NCBI GenBank assembly: GCA_041402125.1
Contig: JAWKSY010000008.1
Coordinates: 176,221-240,220 of the forward strand
DNA length: 64,000 bases
Reading direction: 5' to 3'
DNA from: JAWKSY01 sp041402125
Lineage (GTDB): Bacteria > Planctomycetota > GCA-002687715 > DRQF01
Each line of letters begins with the position of its first letter. Positions within the stretch are counted from its first letter, which is position 1. Made by a program: the position numbers and the translations under genes. Of this stretch, positions 15,723-27,153 are shown piece by piece. The notes under the pieces are model-generated. The model saw only the letters and a list, made by a program, of their open reading frames with translations. It did not search any database and had not been told where the DNA came from.

Positions 15723-16771
15723 GGGGCGAGGACCTCGGGGCGCTTCCGCGCCGTCTCGACGACGCGCTCGGCCTCGGCGGCGCCCACAAGTCGACGCCGG
15801 AGGACTTCGCCGTCGAGGAGCTCCCGGCCTACGAGGCCTCGGGAGGGGCGCACCTCCATCTCGTCCTGCGGCGCGCGGGACGGAACACCCATGATCTCGC
15901 CCGCGAGCTCGCGGCCCTCCTCGGCGCCCGCGAGGACGAGGTCGGCTACGCCGGCCGCAAGGATCGCCACGCGGTGACGACGCAGGCCTTCACCGTCCAC
16001 GCGCCCGACCTCGAGCCGGACGAGGCGGCGAGCCGGGTCGCGGCGGAACTCGGGGTCGAGGTCCTCGCCGCGAGTCGCCACGGCAACAAGCTCCGGCTCG
16101 GGCACCTCCGCGGCAACCGCTTCACGCTGCGCATCCGCGGCGCGCGCGCCGGCGCGGCCGACCTCTCTCGCGCGGCGCTCGAACGGCTGGCGGCCGAGGG
16201 GGCCCCGAACTACTTCGGCGCGCAGCGCTTCGGCCGCGGCGGAGACAACGTCGCGCGAGGCCTCGCGATCCTCCGCGGCCGTCGCGCCCCGCGGCGCGAG
16301 CGCGATCTCATGGTCTCGGCGCTCCAGGCCGCGCTCTTCAACGACTGGCTCGCCCGGCGATCCGAGGATGGACTCCTCGACGTCCTGCTCGAGGGGGACC
16401 TCGCCCGCACCGCCCGGGGCGGCCTCTTCGACGTCGAGGACGCCGCGGTCGAGGCGCCGCGGCTCGCGGCGGGGGAGATCGAGATCACGGGGCCGATCTT
16501 CGGCGCGAAGATGCGCGCGGCGGGCGGCGCGGCCGGACTCCGCGAGGCCGCGGTCCTCGCCAATCACGGACTGGCCCCGGCCGACTTCCGACCCGTGCGC
16601 GCGGAGGGCTCGCGCCGTCCGGCCCTCCTGCGTCCGCGGGAGGTCGCGGTGACGACGCGCGACGGCGACCCCGTGCTCTCCTTCGTCCTCCCGAAGGGCG
16701 CCTACGCGACGGTCCTCCTGCGCGAGCTCGGCGTCGAGAACGACGCCTCGCTCCGGCGCGAGGAGGACTGA
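15719..16771 (+). CDS. truD: tRNA pseudouridine synthase D-like (TruD)
   Basis: Isomerises U13 of tRNA to pseudouridine in the family's best-known member. GTG start at 15719 overlaps the previous stop (GTGA); 350 residues. The N-terminal segment STPEDFAVEELPAY, the catalytic loop VGYAGRKDRHAVTTQ (Asp in GxKDxxA), LRLGHLRGNRFTLRIRG and PNYFGAQRFGRGGDN are diagnostic of TruD. The insertion domain and C-terminal LPKGAYATVLLREL follow in the expected order. The gene ends 11 bases before the convergent DUF819 gene, with no room for a separate terminator. Confidence 0.93.
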   Translation: MRGEDLGALPRRLDDALGLGGAHKSTPEDFAVEELPAYEASGGAHLHLVLRRAGRNTHDLARELAALLGAREDEVGYAGRKDRHAVTTQAFTVHAPDLEPDEAASRVAAELGVEVLAASRHGNKLRLGHLRGNRFTLRIRGARAGAADLSRAALERLAAEGAPNYFGAQRFGRGGDNVARGLAILRGRRAPRRERDLMVSALQAALFNDWLARRSEDGLLDVLLEGDLARTARGGLFDVEDAAVEAPRLAAGEIEITGPIFGAKMRAAGGAAGLREAAVLANHGLAPADFRPVRAEGSRRPALLRPREVAVTTRDGDPVLSFVLPKGAYATVLLRELGVENDASLRREED

Positions 16772-16782
16772 AGCGCGCGGGA

Positions 16783-18030
16783 TCAGCCGAAGAGCGACTC
16801 GGTGAACTCGAGCAGGAAGGCGCAGGCGAGTCCGCCGTAGGTGCCGACCACGTAGCCGCCGACCGCGAGGAGAGCGCCGACGGGAGCCAGTGCCGGGTGG
16901 AAGGCCGAGGCGACGATGGGCGCCGAGGCCGCGCCGCCGATGTTGGCCTTCGATCCGACGGCGGCGAAGAAGATCGGAGCCTTCAGGAGGCGGCGCGCCA
17001 GCAAGAGGAAGATCGCGTGGAAGAGCATCCAGACCGCGCCGATCGCCACCATCGCCGGGGCGTCGAGCACCCTCGCGAACTCCGCGTGGGCGCCGATCGA
17101 AGCGACGAGCAGGTAGAGGAAGACGGACCCGACCGCGCCTGCGCCGGCTCCCTCGAGACGTCGTGCCGGCGTGAAGGACAGCGAGACCCCCAGGGTCGTC
17201 ACGATCAGCACGATCCAGGTGAAGCTCCGCACGATGCTTCCGATGTCCGGGAGCCGCTCGGCGCACCAGTTCGCGACGACGGCGCCGCCGATCGCGATCC
17301 CGCAGATGATGAGGAGGTCGGCGAGGGTGGTCGGGCGCTTGACCTGCTCGTGGAACTCCTCCACCGCGCGCTTGCACTCCTCGATACTCGTGCGGTCGGC
17401 GCCGATCTTCTCGTCCATCGCCTTCTCCCGGTTCGCAAAGAACAGGAGTGTGGCCATCCAGACGTTCGCCACCGCGACGTCGACGACGATCATCATCTGG
17501 AAGGTCGAGGCCTTCACGCCGACGCTCTCGCCGATCGCGACCATGTTCGCCGTCCCGCCGATCCACGAGCCGGAGAGCGCGGCCAGACCCTTCCAGGCCT
17601 CTTCCGTGCCGAGGGAATCCGGGACGAGGAAGTGCAGGAGCCCGAAGGCGATCGGTCCGCCGATGACGATCGTCAGCGTCGCGATGAGGAAGAGCGCCAC
17701 CGCGTTCCGTCCGAGGCGGAGGATCGCCGGGATGTCCACCGACAGCGTCAGCAGGATCAGGCTCGCGGGGAGGAGCCACTTCTTGATGAAGCCGTAGAGC
17801 GGCGATTCGATCGGGATCACGCCGAGGTTCGAGAAGACCGTCGGCGTGAAGTAGCAGAACACCAGCAGCGGGAGGACCTTGAAGATCTTCCCCAGCGTCG
17901 GGTGCGCGTTCATCCAGAAGAGCCCGCCCAGGATCCCGAGCAGGACGGCGAGCACCGCCATCGGCTGCTCGATGAGCGCGCCTTCGGCGAGGAAGGGAGC
18001 GGACGCGAGGGGGGCGAGATCGGCGGTCAT
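16783..18030 (-). CDS. DUF819-family multi-pass membrane permease
   Basis: 415 residues with around ten hydrophobic segments. DUF819 hallmarks are ALSGSWIGGTANMVAIGESV near residue 165 and GSKANIGGAASAPIVASAF near residue 365, two related Gly-rich re-entrant-like segments in the two halves. The family (YjcL-like) is predicted to transport small molecules, but no substrate has been fixed. A cytoplasmic hydrophilic stretch (residues 210-250, ANREKAMDEKIGADRTSIEE) separates the halves. Upstream, a 16-bp hairpin at 18059-18094 separates it from the peptide transporter on the same strand, so it may be independently transcribed or a read-through partner. Confidence 0.88.
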   Translation of the reverse strand: MTADLAPLASAPFLAEGALIEQPMAVLAVLLGILGGLFWMNAHPTLGKIFKVLPLLVFCYFTPTVFSNLGVIPIESPLYGFIKKWLLPASLILLTLSVDIPAILRLGRNAVALFLIATLTIVIGGPIAFGLLHFLVPDSLGTEEAWKGLAALSGSWIGGTANMVAIGESVGVKASTFQMMIVVDVAVANVWMATLLFFANREKAMDEKIGADRTSIEECKRAVEEFHEQVKRPTTLADLLIICGIAIGGAVVANWCAERLPDIGSIVRSFTWIVLIVTTLGVSLSFTPARRLEGAGAGAVGSVFLYLLVASIGAHAEFARVLDAPAMVAIGAVWMLFHAIFLLLARRLLKAPIFFAAVGSKANIGGAASAPIVASAFHPALAPVGALLAVGGYVVGTYGGLACAFLLEFTESLFG

Positions 18031-18058
18031 CGGTTCGTCTCCGGAGGGGGCGAAACGA

Positions 18059-18094
18059 GAGGCCCCCGGATCGCGGCGGCGATCCGGGGGCCTC
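18059..18094 (-). terminator. 16-bp perfect hairpin downstream of the POT transporter
   Basis: GAGGCCCCCGGATCGC at 18059-18074 pairs perfectly with 18079-18094, loop GGCG. It starts 16 bases after the stop of the peptide transporter (reading the minus strand) and 29 bases before the DUF819 start. No T-tract. Likely terminator or attenuator between the two transporter genes. Confidence 0.72.
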
Positions 18095-18109
18095 GGGGCG
18101 TCGGTCGGA

Positions 18110-20467
<2,358 letters not shown>

Positions 20468-20917
20468 CGCGTGGGTTCCCTTTCCAGATCGTCCTCGGTC
20501 AGCGGTCGCGAGCGCGGCCGCTTCGGATCGAGGTCGAAGGTGCGCGCATCGATCACGGCGCGCCATCCGGGGGCACGGCCCGCGCCGCGTCCCCATCCGC
20601 TCCCCGGCCGCGCGGGAGGGCTCCCGATCCCGGCCATAAGAAGGCGTGTTGTAGCGGATTAGGAGACGGAGGTCCACTCGGGAGGCCCTTTGTCGGCCTC
20701 CCGGAGCCGCGTAGGCTGGCGGGCGAGGCGATCGGCCGGACGCGGCCCTCGCGACGGGGTCGGCGGCGGCCCCCGTCGGGGGCGCGAATCGGCCTTCCCC
20801 CGAAGTGCGGATGAGCCCGGGGCCGTCGCCAGCCGAGAAATGGCAAGGTGATGCGCGCGCTCCCGTCCCGTGGGGACGGTGGGAGGGGCGGGGGCTCGAG
20901 GGCTCGGAACGGCGGGG
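20468..20917. other. divergent intergenic region between POT transporter and flippase
   Basis: 450 bases upstream of both genes, so it should hold both promoters. A 9-bp hairpin, CGGGAGGCC with GGCCTCCCG, is at 20679-20703 (loop CTTTGTC). I see no protein gene, tRNA or recognised riboswitch. Several plus-strand frames are open here only because of the base composition. Confidence 0.55.
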
Positions 20918-22345
20918 ATGATCAGAGCGCTCCTGACCTACTTCAGTCTGGCGCTGGTGGTCCAGCTCGGCACCGGCGTGCTCACGAAGCTGGTCGAGCT
21001 CGTGGTCCTCGGCGACGCCCTGAGCGAGCACCAGTTCGGGGAGTACCAGCACTACCTGCTGGTGCTCGAGCTGGCCTCGGGCGCCTTCTACTTCGGCTTC
21101 GATCACTCCCTCGTCACCTTCATCAACAAGAGGAAGGGCAACTATCGCCGCTTCCTGCGACTCTTCCTCGCCTACGCGCTCCTGCTCGGCGCGCTGTCGG
21201 GGATCGCCGCCTTCGTGGCCTCGCGCCTGACCGGTTTCTCCTCGACGCTGGCGATCGGGTCGGTGGGGCTCTTCGTCGTGGCCGAGCTCGGCAAGCTCAC
21301 CTTCCGCGCCCGGATGGAGAAGGCGCTCGAGCTCACGCTGCTGGCGCTCCAGTCGATGATCTGGTCCGTCGGCTGCGGCCTCGGCGTCCTCCTGCGCGAT
21401 CGCCCCGCGAACCTCGCGCCGGGGGAGGAGTGGGTGCCCACCTCGCTCGCGCTCTGGTGGGCCTTCGCCGGCTTCGCCGTGGTCGCCGCCCTGATCCTCG
21501 CGATCTCGGCCTGGCGCCTGAGCCGCTCGAAGGACGACCTCGGCCCCTTCCGGCCCTTCGGCCCCGACTACGCGGCGCTCTGGGACGACTACCGCCACCT
21601 CTGGCTCGCGGGAGCCGCCTTCGTCGTCAACCTGCGCCTCGTGCAGGTCATCGTCGACGCCTCGCTCGGGCGGGAGGCTCTCGGACGCTACGGCTACGTG
21701 ATGAGCATGATGATGTTCATCCACCGACCGCTGGCGCTCGTGCAGCGCGCGGCCCTGCCGCTCTTCACGCGTCACCCGGACGAGGTCCCGCGCGGCTTCC
21801 GGCAGATGGTGCGGCTCAACCTGACGCTCTTTCCCCTCGTCGCGATCGGGATGCTGGGCGCCTTCGACCTCCTGCTCGAGTACCGGTCGCTGTCGAAGTA
21901 CGCCGATACCTGGGACTACCTCGCGGTGATCGTCTCGGCCTCGCCGATGTTCACCGTCGAGTACCTCATCGCCACCGCGGCGATGGCCCGGGGCCTCGCC
22001 CGGAACACGAAGCGGGCCAACGTCGCCGCGCTCTTCGTCAACCTGCCGGTGACCTTCGCGCTCGTCCTCTCGCTCGGGCTCTGGGGCGCGGCGCTCGCGG
22101 CCGCGGCCTATCCGATCCTCTTCGGGATCCTGATGCTCTGGTTCAACCGCCGCGACCTGCCGGACTTCGTCGCCTTCGCGAGCGTGGCGGTCGCCCGTTC
22201 GCTCGTCTGGCTCGGGATCGGGATCGGCCTGCTCTTCCGGATGGAGGACCGGATCCTCGGGGCCTTCGCCGCCGCCGGGATCTACCTCGCGGGCACCGCG
22301 GCGACCGGGATGTGGCCCCTGGGCCCCTTCCGCGACCGCGCCTGA
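20918..22345 (+). CDS. oligosaccharide flippase-like membrane protein (Wzx/MATE-like)
   Basis: 475 residues from ATG 20918 (MIRALLTYFSLALVV), with a GGCGGGG stretch just upstream. About 12 hydrophobic segments. The start (LALVVQLGTGVLTKLVELVV) and the pattern 'LGRYGYVMSMMMFIHRPLALVQRAALPLFTRH' (split here by helices) match polysaccharide export/flippase proteins of the MVF/MOP superfamily, including the LPLFTR-type loop after helix 8. It would move lipid-linked sugars across the inner membrane. No other polysaccharide genes are adjacent; asnB lies 3 kb downstream and GT-C-like genes 20 kb away. Substrate unknown; the superfamily call is fairly firm. Confidence 0.75.
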   Translation: MIRALLTYFSLALVVQLGTGVLTKLVELVVLGDALSEHQFGEYQHYLLVLELASGAFYFGFDHSLVTFINKRKGNYRRFLRLFLAYALLLGALSGIAAFVASRLTGFSSTLAIGSVGLFVVAELGKLTFRARMEKALELTLLALQSMIWSVGCGLGVLLRDRPANLAPGEEWVPTSLALWWAFAGFAVVAALILAISAWRLSRSKDDLGPFRPFGPDYAALWDDYRHLWLAGAAFVVNLRLVQVIVDASLGREALGRYGYVMSMMMFIHRPLALVQRAALPLFTRHPDEVPRGFRQMVRLNLTLFPLVAIGMLGAFDLLLEYRSLSKYADTWDYLAVIVSASPMFTVEYLIATAAMARGLARNTKRANVAALFVNLPVTFALVLSLGLWGAALAAAAYPILFGILMLWFNRRDLPDFVAFASVAVARSLVWLGIGIGLLFRMEDRILGAFAAAGIYLAGTAATGMWPLGPFRDRA

Positions 22346-22500
22346 TCCCCCGGAGGGGGCCGGGACCGCTTGTCGCGCGGGGGGCCACGGGCTATTTTCG
22401 GGCCGTCCCGCGCCGCGAGAAATCGCGGCTCCGCCGAGACCCGAGTCGCGCGTCTCGCCGCGCCCGGACACCGCACCGAACGACCCCGGAGAACGAATCC

Positions 22501-23553
22501 ATGTACGGCAAGATCCAGGAAGTCCTCGCGGACCAGGGCCAGAGCCTGCTCGGCTTCTCGAACCCGAAGATGTCGAAGGACCTGCTCCACCTGCCCGGTC
22601 CCGACTTCGTCAACCGGATCCACGGGGACTCGGATCGCCCGACGCCGGTGCTCCGCAACCTCCAGAGCCTCTACGACCACGGTCGCCTCGGCGGCACGGG
22701 CTACGTCTCGATCCTCCCGGTCGACCAGGGCATCGAGCACAGCGGCGCCGCGAGCTTCGCGCCGAACCCGATCTACTTCGACCCCGAGAACATCGTGAAG
22801 CTCGCGATCGAGGGCGGCTGCAACGCGGTCGCGTCGACCTACGGCGTGCTCGCCGCGGTGGCGCGCAAGTACGCGCACCGGATCCCCTTCATCCTGAAGT
22901 TCAACCACAACGAGCTGCTGACGACGCCGAACACCTTCGATCAGATCGACTTCGCCAGCATCGATCAGGCCTTCGAGATGGGCTGCGTCGGCGTCGGCGC
23001 CACGATCTACTTCGGCTCGGAGGAGTCGGACCGTCAGATCATCGAGGTCTCCCGCGCCTTCGAGCGCGCGCACGAGCTCGGCATGTTCACCGTGCTCTGG
23101 TGCTATCTCCGCAGCCCGGCCTTCAAGAAGGACGGCGTCGACTACCACGCCGCGGCGGACCTCACCGGCCAGGCGAACCACCTCGGCGTCACGATCGGGG
23201 CCGACATCATCAAGCAGAAGCTGCCCGAGAACAACGGCGGCTTCACCGCGATCGGCACCGGCAAGACCCACAAGAAGGTCTACTCCGATCTCTGCTCGGA
23301 CCACCCGATCGACCTCTGCCGCTGGCAGGTCGTGAACTGCTACATGGGCCGCTCCGGCCTCATCAACTCGGGCGGCGCCTCGGGCGGCAACGACCTCCAG
23401 GATGCGGTCGCCACCGCCGTCGTGAACAAGCGCGCGGGCGGCATGGGACTCATCTCGGGTCGCAAGGCCTTCCAGAAGCCGATGGCCCAGGGCGTCGAGC
23501 TCCTCCACGCCATCCAGGACGTCTACCTCTGCCCCGAGGTCACGATCGCCTGA
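22501..23553 (+). CDS. fbaB: class I fructose-bisphosphate aldolase, FbaB type
   Basis: Cleaves fructose-1,6-bisphosphate to two triose phosphates by a Schiff-base mechanism. 350 residues, equal to the E. coli FbaB length. Diagnostic stretches are ILPVDQGIEHSGAASF, GGCNAVASTYGVL, ILKFNHNELLTTPN, GVTIGADIIKQKLPENNGG (containing candidate Schiff-base lysines), and the phosphate-binding GLINSGGASGGNDL with GGMGLISGRKAFQKP. ATG 22501 is followed directly by conserved sequence, so the much longer upstream open frame is spurious. A single-gene unit with a 16-bp hairpin 27 bases after the stop. Confidence 0.95.
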   Translation: MYGKIQEVLADQGQSLLGFSNPKMSKDLLHLPGPDFVNRIHGDSDRPTPVLRNLQSLYDHGRLGGTGYVSILPVDQGIEHSGAASFAPNPIYFDPENIVKLAIEGGCNAVASTYGVLAAVARKYAHRIPFILKFNHNELLTTPNTFDQIDFASIDQAFEMGCVGVGATIYFGSEESDRQIIEVSRAFERAHELGMFTVLWCYLRSPAFKKDGVDYHAAADLTGQANHLGVTIGADIIKQKLPENNGGFTAIGTGKTHKKVYSDLCSDHPIDLCRWQVVNCYMGRSGLINSGGASGGNDLQDAVATAVVNKRAGGMGLISGRKAFQKPMAQGVELLHAIQDVYLCPEVTIA

Positions 23554-23579
23554 CCCCTTCGCTCCGCGCGAAGCCGATC

Positions 23580-23615
23580 GAACGCGGCGTCGGACTCCGG
23601 TCCGGCGCCGCGTTC
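23580..23615. terminator. 16-bp hairpin between convergent fbaB and methyltransferase
   Basis: 23580-23595 pairs with 23600-23615 with one T-G wobble (GAACGCGGCGTCGGAC side), loop TCCG. It sits between the 3' ends of fbaB and the minus-strand rRNA methyltransferase, so it can serve both. Confidence 0.75.
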
Positions 23616-23620
23616 GTCGT

Positions 23621-24796
23621 TCAGGCCTCGACGCGGTCGAAGCGCGCGAGGACCTCGACGTGGCCGCTCATCGGGAAGAGGTCGAGCGCGACGAGGTCGG
23701 CGAGGCGCAGCCGTCCCGGCGCGAGGAGCGCGCGGGCGTCGCGGAGGAAGGCCTCGAAGCCGCAGGCGACGAGGTGGAGCTGGCGGGGGGGCGACGTCAG
23801 GAGCGCGGCGAGGACGCCCGGATCGAGCCCGCGGCGGGGCGGATCGGCGATCACGATCTCGGCTCCGGCCACGCGCGGGGCCGCGTCCTCGGCGGGCACC
23901 GCGAGGATCTCGACGCGCTCGCGGAGCTCGGGCGCGAGCATCGCGCGTCCGCGCTCGAGTCCCGTCCGCGCGGCGGGAGCGATCTCCTCCATCGCGAGGG
24001 ACGAGGCCCGCTCCGCGAGCCCGAGTCCGATCGTGCCCACGCCCGCGTAGAGCTCGAGCACCCGCGCACCCGCGGGGACCGCCGCCTGGACGCGTTCGAC
24101 CGCGCGGGCGAAGAGCTCCGGGTTCGCCTGGAAGAAGGCGCCCGGCGGCACCCGGACGCGCGAGGCGCCGAAGCGCGCGCCGAAGTCCTCCTCGCCCGAG
24201 AGCCGGAGCATCTCCGCCCCCAGGATCGCGTTCGTGCGTCCGGGATTCGCGTTCGCGAAGAGACCCTGCAGGCGATCGCCGAGCCGCTCCCGCAGCGGTG
24301 CGGCGAGCGGCGCGAGCGCGCCCGGGTCCTCGGCGTTCCCGACGAGGACGATCTGGAGCGCCGTGCCGCCCGGTTCGACGTCCGCGCCGCTCTCCGGCGG
24401 GATCGCGGTGATCTGCGCGTAGCGGAGGAGGCCCCGATCCGCCTTCTCGTGGTAGGGCGCGACGCCGGTCGCCCGGATGGCCGCGCGGAGCGCCTGCGCC
24501 GCCTCGTTGATCGCGGGATGGTGGGTCAGGCAGCGGGGGACGTCGACGAGGTCGTGGCTGCCCTCCCGGAAGATCCCGAGCTTGGGCGAGTTCGCCCGCC
24601 CGCGGACGGCCAGCCTCGCACGGCGGCGCCAGCCGAGGGGCTCACCCGCGAGGAGCACCGGGTCCGGCGCGCCGGCCTCCCGCGCGAGCGCGGCCAGGGC
24701 GTCGAGCTGCTCCGGGGCCGGTCCGGCGAGGCCCCAGCGCGGGCACCCGGGGCAGGGCGGGCGATGCGGGCAGGGCGCGGGAGTGACCCCGCTCAT
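23621..24796 (-). CDS. Fe-S-containing RNA (uracil-5-)-methyltransferase, TrmA/RlmD family
   Basis: 391 residues from ATG 24796, which overlaps the DUF1294 stop (ATGA). The N-terminal cluster CPHRPPCPGCP plus a later Cys (PRCLTHH) fits the C-x5-C-x2-C...C [4Fe-4S] site of RumA/RlmD-type enzymes. Further motifs: QANPELFARAVERV, SAM-binding VLELYAGVGTIGLGLA near residue 245, ADPPRRGLDPGV and the nucleophile region LVACGFEAFLRDA. The usual SCNP at the nucleophile is ACGF here; the Cys is kept. Probably makes 5-methyluridine in 23S rRNA. There is no obvious N-terminal TRAM domain, consistent with RlmC-like short forms. Confidence 0.88.
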   Translation of the reverse strand: MSGVTPAPCPHRPPCPGCPRWGLAGPAPEQLDALAALAREAGAPDPVLLAGEPLGWRRRARLAVRGRANSPKLGIFREGSHDLVDVPRCLTHHPAINEAAQALRAAIRATGVAPYHEKADRGLLRYAQITAIPPESGADVEPGGTALQIVLVGNAEDPGALAPLAAPLRERLGDRLQGLFANANPGRTNAILGAEMLRLSGEEDFGARFGASRVRVPPGAFFQANPELFARAVERVQAAVPAGARVLELYAGVGTIGLGLAERASSLAMEEIAPAARTGLERGRAMLAPELRERVEILAVPAEDAAPRVAGAEIVIADPPRRGLDPGVLAALLTSPPRQLHLVACGFEAFLRDARALLAPGRLRLADLVALDLFPMSGHVEVLARFDRVEA

Positions 24797-25155
24797 CGGA
24801 GCGCGCCGGGTACGAGGTACCAGAGGCCCGCGATCTGGAGGGCGAAGACCAGGGTGTAGAGGACCGCGAAGTGCCGCTTCAGCGTCTTGTGGCGCAGGGT
24901 CCGCATGGCGAGGAAGGCCCCGGGCGTGCCGCCGCAGATCGCCATCAGGTGGAGCGCGCGCTCCGGCACGCGCCAGCCGCGCCGCCGGGATTGCCGCTTG
25001 TCCCAGGCCCAGAGCAGCACGGTGGCGAGGTTCACGCCCACCAGCGCTCCGAGCCACCAGGGCGCGGAGAAAAGCGCGCGCAGCCCGATCGCCGCTGCGG
25101 CGGCGAGGACGGAAAAGACGAGGAAGAAGAACAGGACGGGGCGCCGTTTCATCAT
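24793..25155 (-). CDS. DUF1294 small membrane protein
   Basis: 120 residues, two tandem ATGs at 25155 and 25152. N-terminal hydrophobic helices (VLFFFLVFSVLAAAAAI, WLGALVGVNLATVLLWAWDK), then the DUF1294 signature WDKRQSRRRGWRVPERALH with GGTPGAFLAMRTLRHKT, and a last helix ending in GLWYLVPG. The family has no assigned function; some members are fused to cold-shock domains, which is absent here. Its stop overlaps the methyltransferase start. It diverges from asnB across 105 bases. Confidence 0.9.
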   Translation of the reverse strand: MMKRRPVLFFFLVFSVLAAAAAIGLRALFSAPWWLGALVGVNLATVLLWAWDKRQSRRRGWRVPERALHLMAICGGTPGAFLAMRTLRHKTLKRHFAVLYTLVFALQIAGLWYLVPGALR

Positions 25156-25260
25156 GGTCCGCCGACGATGCCAACGCGGCCGGGCCGCGTAAAGTCCCGG
25201 CCTTGCGTCGTCGCGCGCCCCCTGGCACCTTCGGTCGGACGCGAGGAGGGAACGCGCGCG

Positions 25261-27150
25261 GTGTGCGGAATCGCCGGCTACCTGAGACTCGACGGCGCCG
25301 CCGCGGACCGCGACGTGCTGGTCGCGATGAACGACGCGATCGTCCACCGCGGCCCCGATTCGGCCGGCTACCTCGTCGAGGGACCGGTGGCGCTCGGCAT
25401 GCGCCGCCTCGCGATCATCGACGTCGCCGGCGGCGACCAGCCCATCCACTCGCCCGATCGTCGCGCCTCGATCGTCTACAACGGCGAGAGCTACGACTTC
25501 GCCCGGGAGCGTGCGCGTCTCCTCGAGGCCGGCCGCCCCTTCCAGACCCACTCCGACACCGAGACCGTGCTCGCCCTCTACGAGGAGCGCGGCACCGCCG
25601 GCGTCGAGGCCCTCTGCGGGATGTTCGCCTTCGCGATCTGGGACCGCGTCGAGCGCCGGCTCGTGCTCGCGCGCGACCGGCTCGGCAAGAAGCCCCTGCA
25701 CTACTACCGCGACGAGGAGGTCTTCCTCTTCGCCTCCGAGATCAAGTCGATCCTCGTCGGCCTCGCCCGGCTCGGCCGCCCGCGGCCGGAGGTCGAGCCC
25801 GAGGCCCTCGTGCCCTACGTCGCCTACGGCTACGTGCCGGCGCCGCTCACGGCCTTCCGCGGCATCCGCAAGGTCGAGCCGGGCCACCGGATGACGGTCG
25901 ATCTCGCCGGCACGATCGCCCGCGAGCGCTACTGGGACGTCCGCCCGGCCCCCGACGATTCGCTGAGCGAGGACGAGCACCTGGAACGCCTCGAAGCGAC
26001 GCTCGAGGAGGCGGTGCGGCTGCGGATGATCAGCGAGGTGCCGCTCGGCGCGTACCTCTCCGGCGGGATCGATTCCTCCACGGTCGTCGGTCTGATGGCC
26101 CGCGTCGCCGACGCGCCGGTGAAGACCTTCTCGATCGGCTTCGAGGATCGCGAGTTCGACGAGCTGCGCTACGCGCGGATGGTGGCCGAGCACCTCGGCA
26201 CCGATCACCACGAACTCGTGGTGAAGCCGGACGCGGCCGCGATCATCGAAGATCTCGTCCGTCACTTCGACGAGCCCTTCGCCGACTCCTCGGCCATCCC
26301 GACCTGGTACGTCTCGAAGATGGCGCGCGAGCACGTGACGGTCGTCCTGTCCGGCGACGGCGGCGACGAGCTCTTCGCCGGCTACTCGCGCTACCGATCG
26401 GCCGCGACGGGCGGGCTCGGCGCCCTGCCGCTCGGCCTGCGCCGCGCGCTCTTCGGCGGGGTGGGGCGAGCGCTCCCGCCCGGCTTCTTCGGCCGCGCCC
26501 GCCTTCTCGACCTCGCGCAGGACGACGACGGCCGCTACGTCCACCACGTGACCTGCGGCGTCTCCGCCGATCACGGCTCGCTCTTCCATCCCGACTTCGC
26601 GCGTCGCGTGGGCGGCACGGACCCCGCGCCCTGGTATCTCGATCGGATGGCGGAGGTCGCCGGCGCCGACGCGGTCTCGCGCCGCGCCCACGGTGATCTC
26701 GGCCGCTACCTGCCGGACGACATCCTCGTGAAGGTCGACCGCATGAGCATGGCGGTCTCGCTCGAGGCGCGGGCGCCGCTGCTCGACCATCGCGTGGTCG
26801 AGCTCGCGGCGCGCATCCCGACCGCGATGAAGCTCCGCGACGGGGTCTCGAAGCACATCCTCCGGCGCCTCGCGCGCCGGCTCGTTCCGGCCGAGGCGAT
26901 CGACCGCAAGAAGCAGGGCTTCGCGATCCCGATCTCGCGCTGGTTCAATCGCGACTGGCAGGCGCGCACCGACGACCTCCTGGACGGCGTCGTCTCGCCG
27001 TCCCGCGGGATCTTCCGCCCCGAGGCGGTGGCGCGCCTGCGCGACGAGCACCGCCGCGGGCGGCGGGATCACGGCCAGCTCCTCTGGTCGCTGATGATGC
27101 TCGAGATGTGGTTCCGGGCCTACGTCGACGATCGCGCCTACGGCGCCTGA
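25261..27150 (+). CDS. asnB: asparagine synthase (glutamine-hydrolysing)
   Basis: 629 residues. The GTG at 25261 puts Cys at position 2 (V-C-GIAGYLRLDG), the N-terminal glutaminase nucleophile exposed after Met removal, so this start is decisive; GGAGGG lies about 11 bases upstream. The class II amidotransferase domain continues with VHRGPDSAGY and VYNGESYDF. The synthetase domain has the PP-loop LSGGIDSSTVVGLMARV near residue 262, SIGFEDREFDELRYAR, VVLSGDGGDELFAGYSRYR and VKVDRMSMAVSLEARAPLLD. The length and C-terminus fit the AsnB subgroup common beside exopolysaccharide genes. It may modify a surface polymer rather than only make free asparagine. Confidence 0.94.
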   Translation: MCGIAGYLRLDGAAADRDVLVAMNDAIVHRGPDSAGYLVEGPVALGMRRLAIIDVAGGDQPIHSPDRRASIVYNGESYDFARERARLLEAGRPFQTHSDTETVLALYEERGTAGVEALCGMFAFAIWDRVERRLVLARDRLGKKPLHYYRDEEVFLFASEIKSILVGLARLGRPRPEVEPEALVPYVAYGYVPAPLTAFRGIRKVEPGHRMTVDLAGTIARERYWDVRPAPDDSLSEDEHLERLEATLEEAVRLRMISEVPLGAYLSGGIDSSTVVGLMARVADAPVKTFSIGFEDREFDELRYARMVAEHLGTDHHELVVKPDAAAIIEDLVRHFDEPFADSSAIPTWYVSKMAREHVTVVLSGDGGDELFAGYSRYRSAATGGLGALPLGLRRALFGGVGRALPPGFFGRARLLDLAQDDDGRYVHHVTCGVSADHGSLFHPDFARRVGGTDPAPWYLDRMAEVAGADAVSRRAHGDLGRYLPDDILVKVDRMSMAVSLEARAPLLDHRVVELAARIPTAMKLRDGVSKHILRRLARRLVPAEAIDRKKQGFAIPISRWFNRDWQARTDDLLDGVVSPSRGIFRPEAVARLRDEHRRGRRDHGQLLWSLMMLEMWFRAYVDDRAYGA

Positions 27151-27153
27151 GAC

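Noticed and set aside
20468..22471. N-terminal extension of the POT transporter frame
   Set aside because: Conserved POT sequence begins at ATG 20467; upstream codons are antisense to the flippase-like gene.
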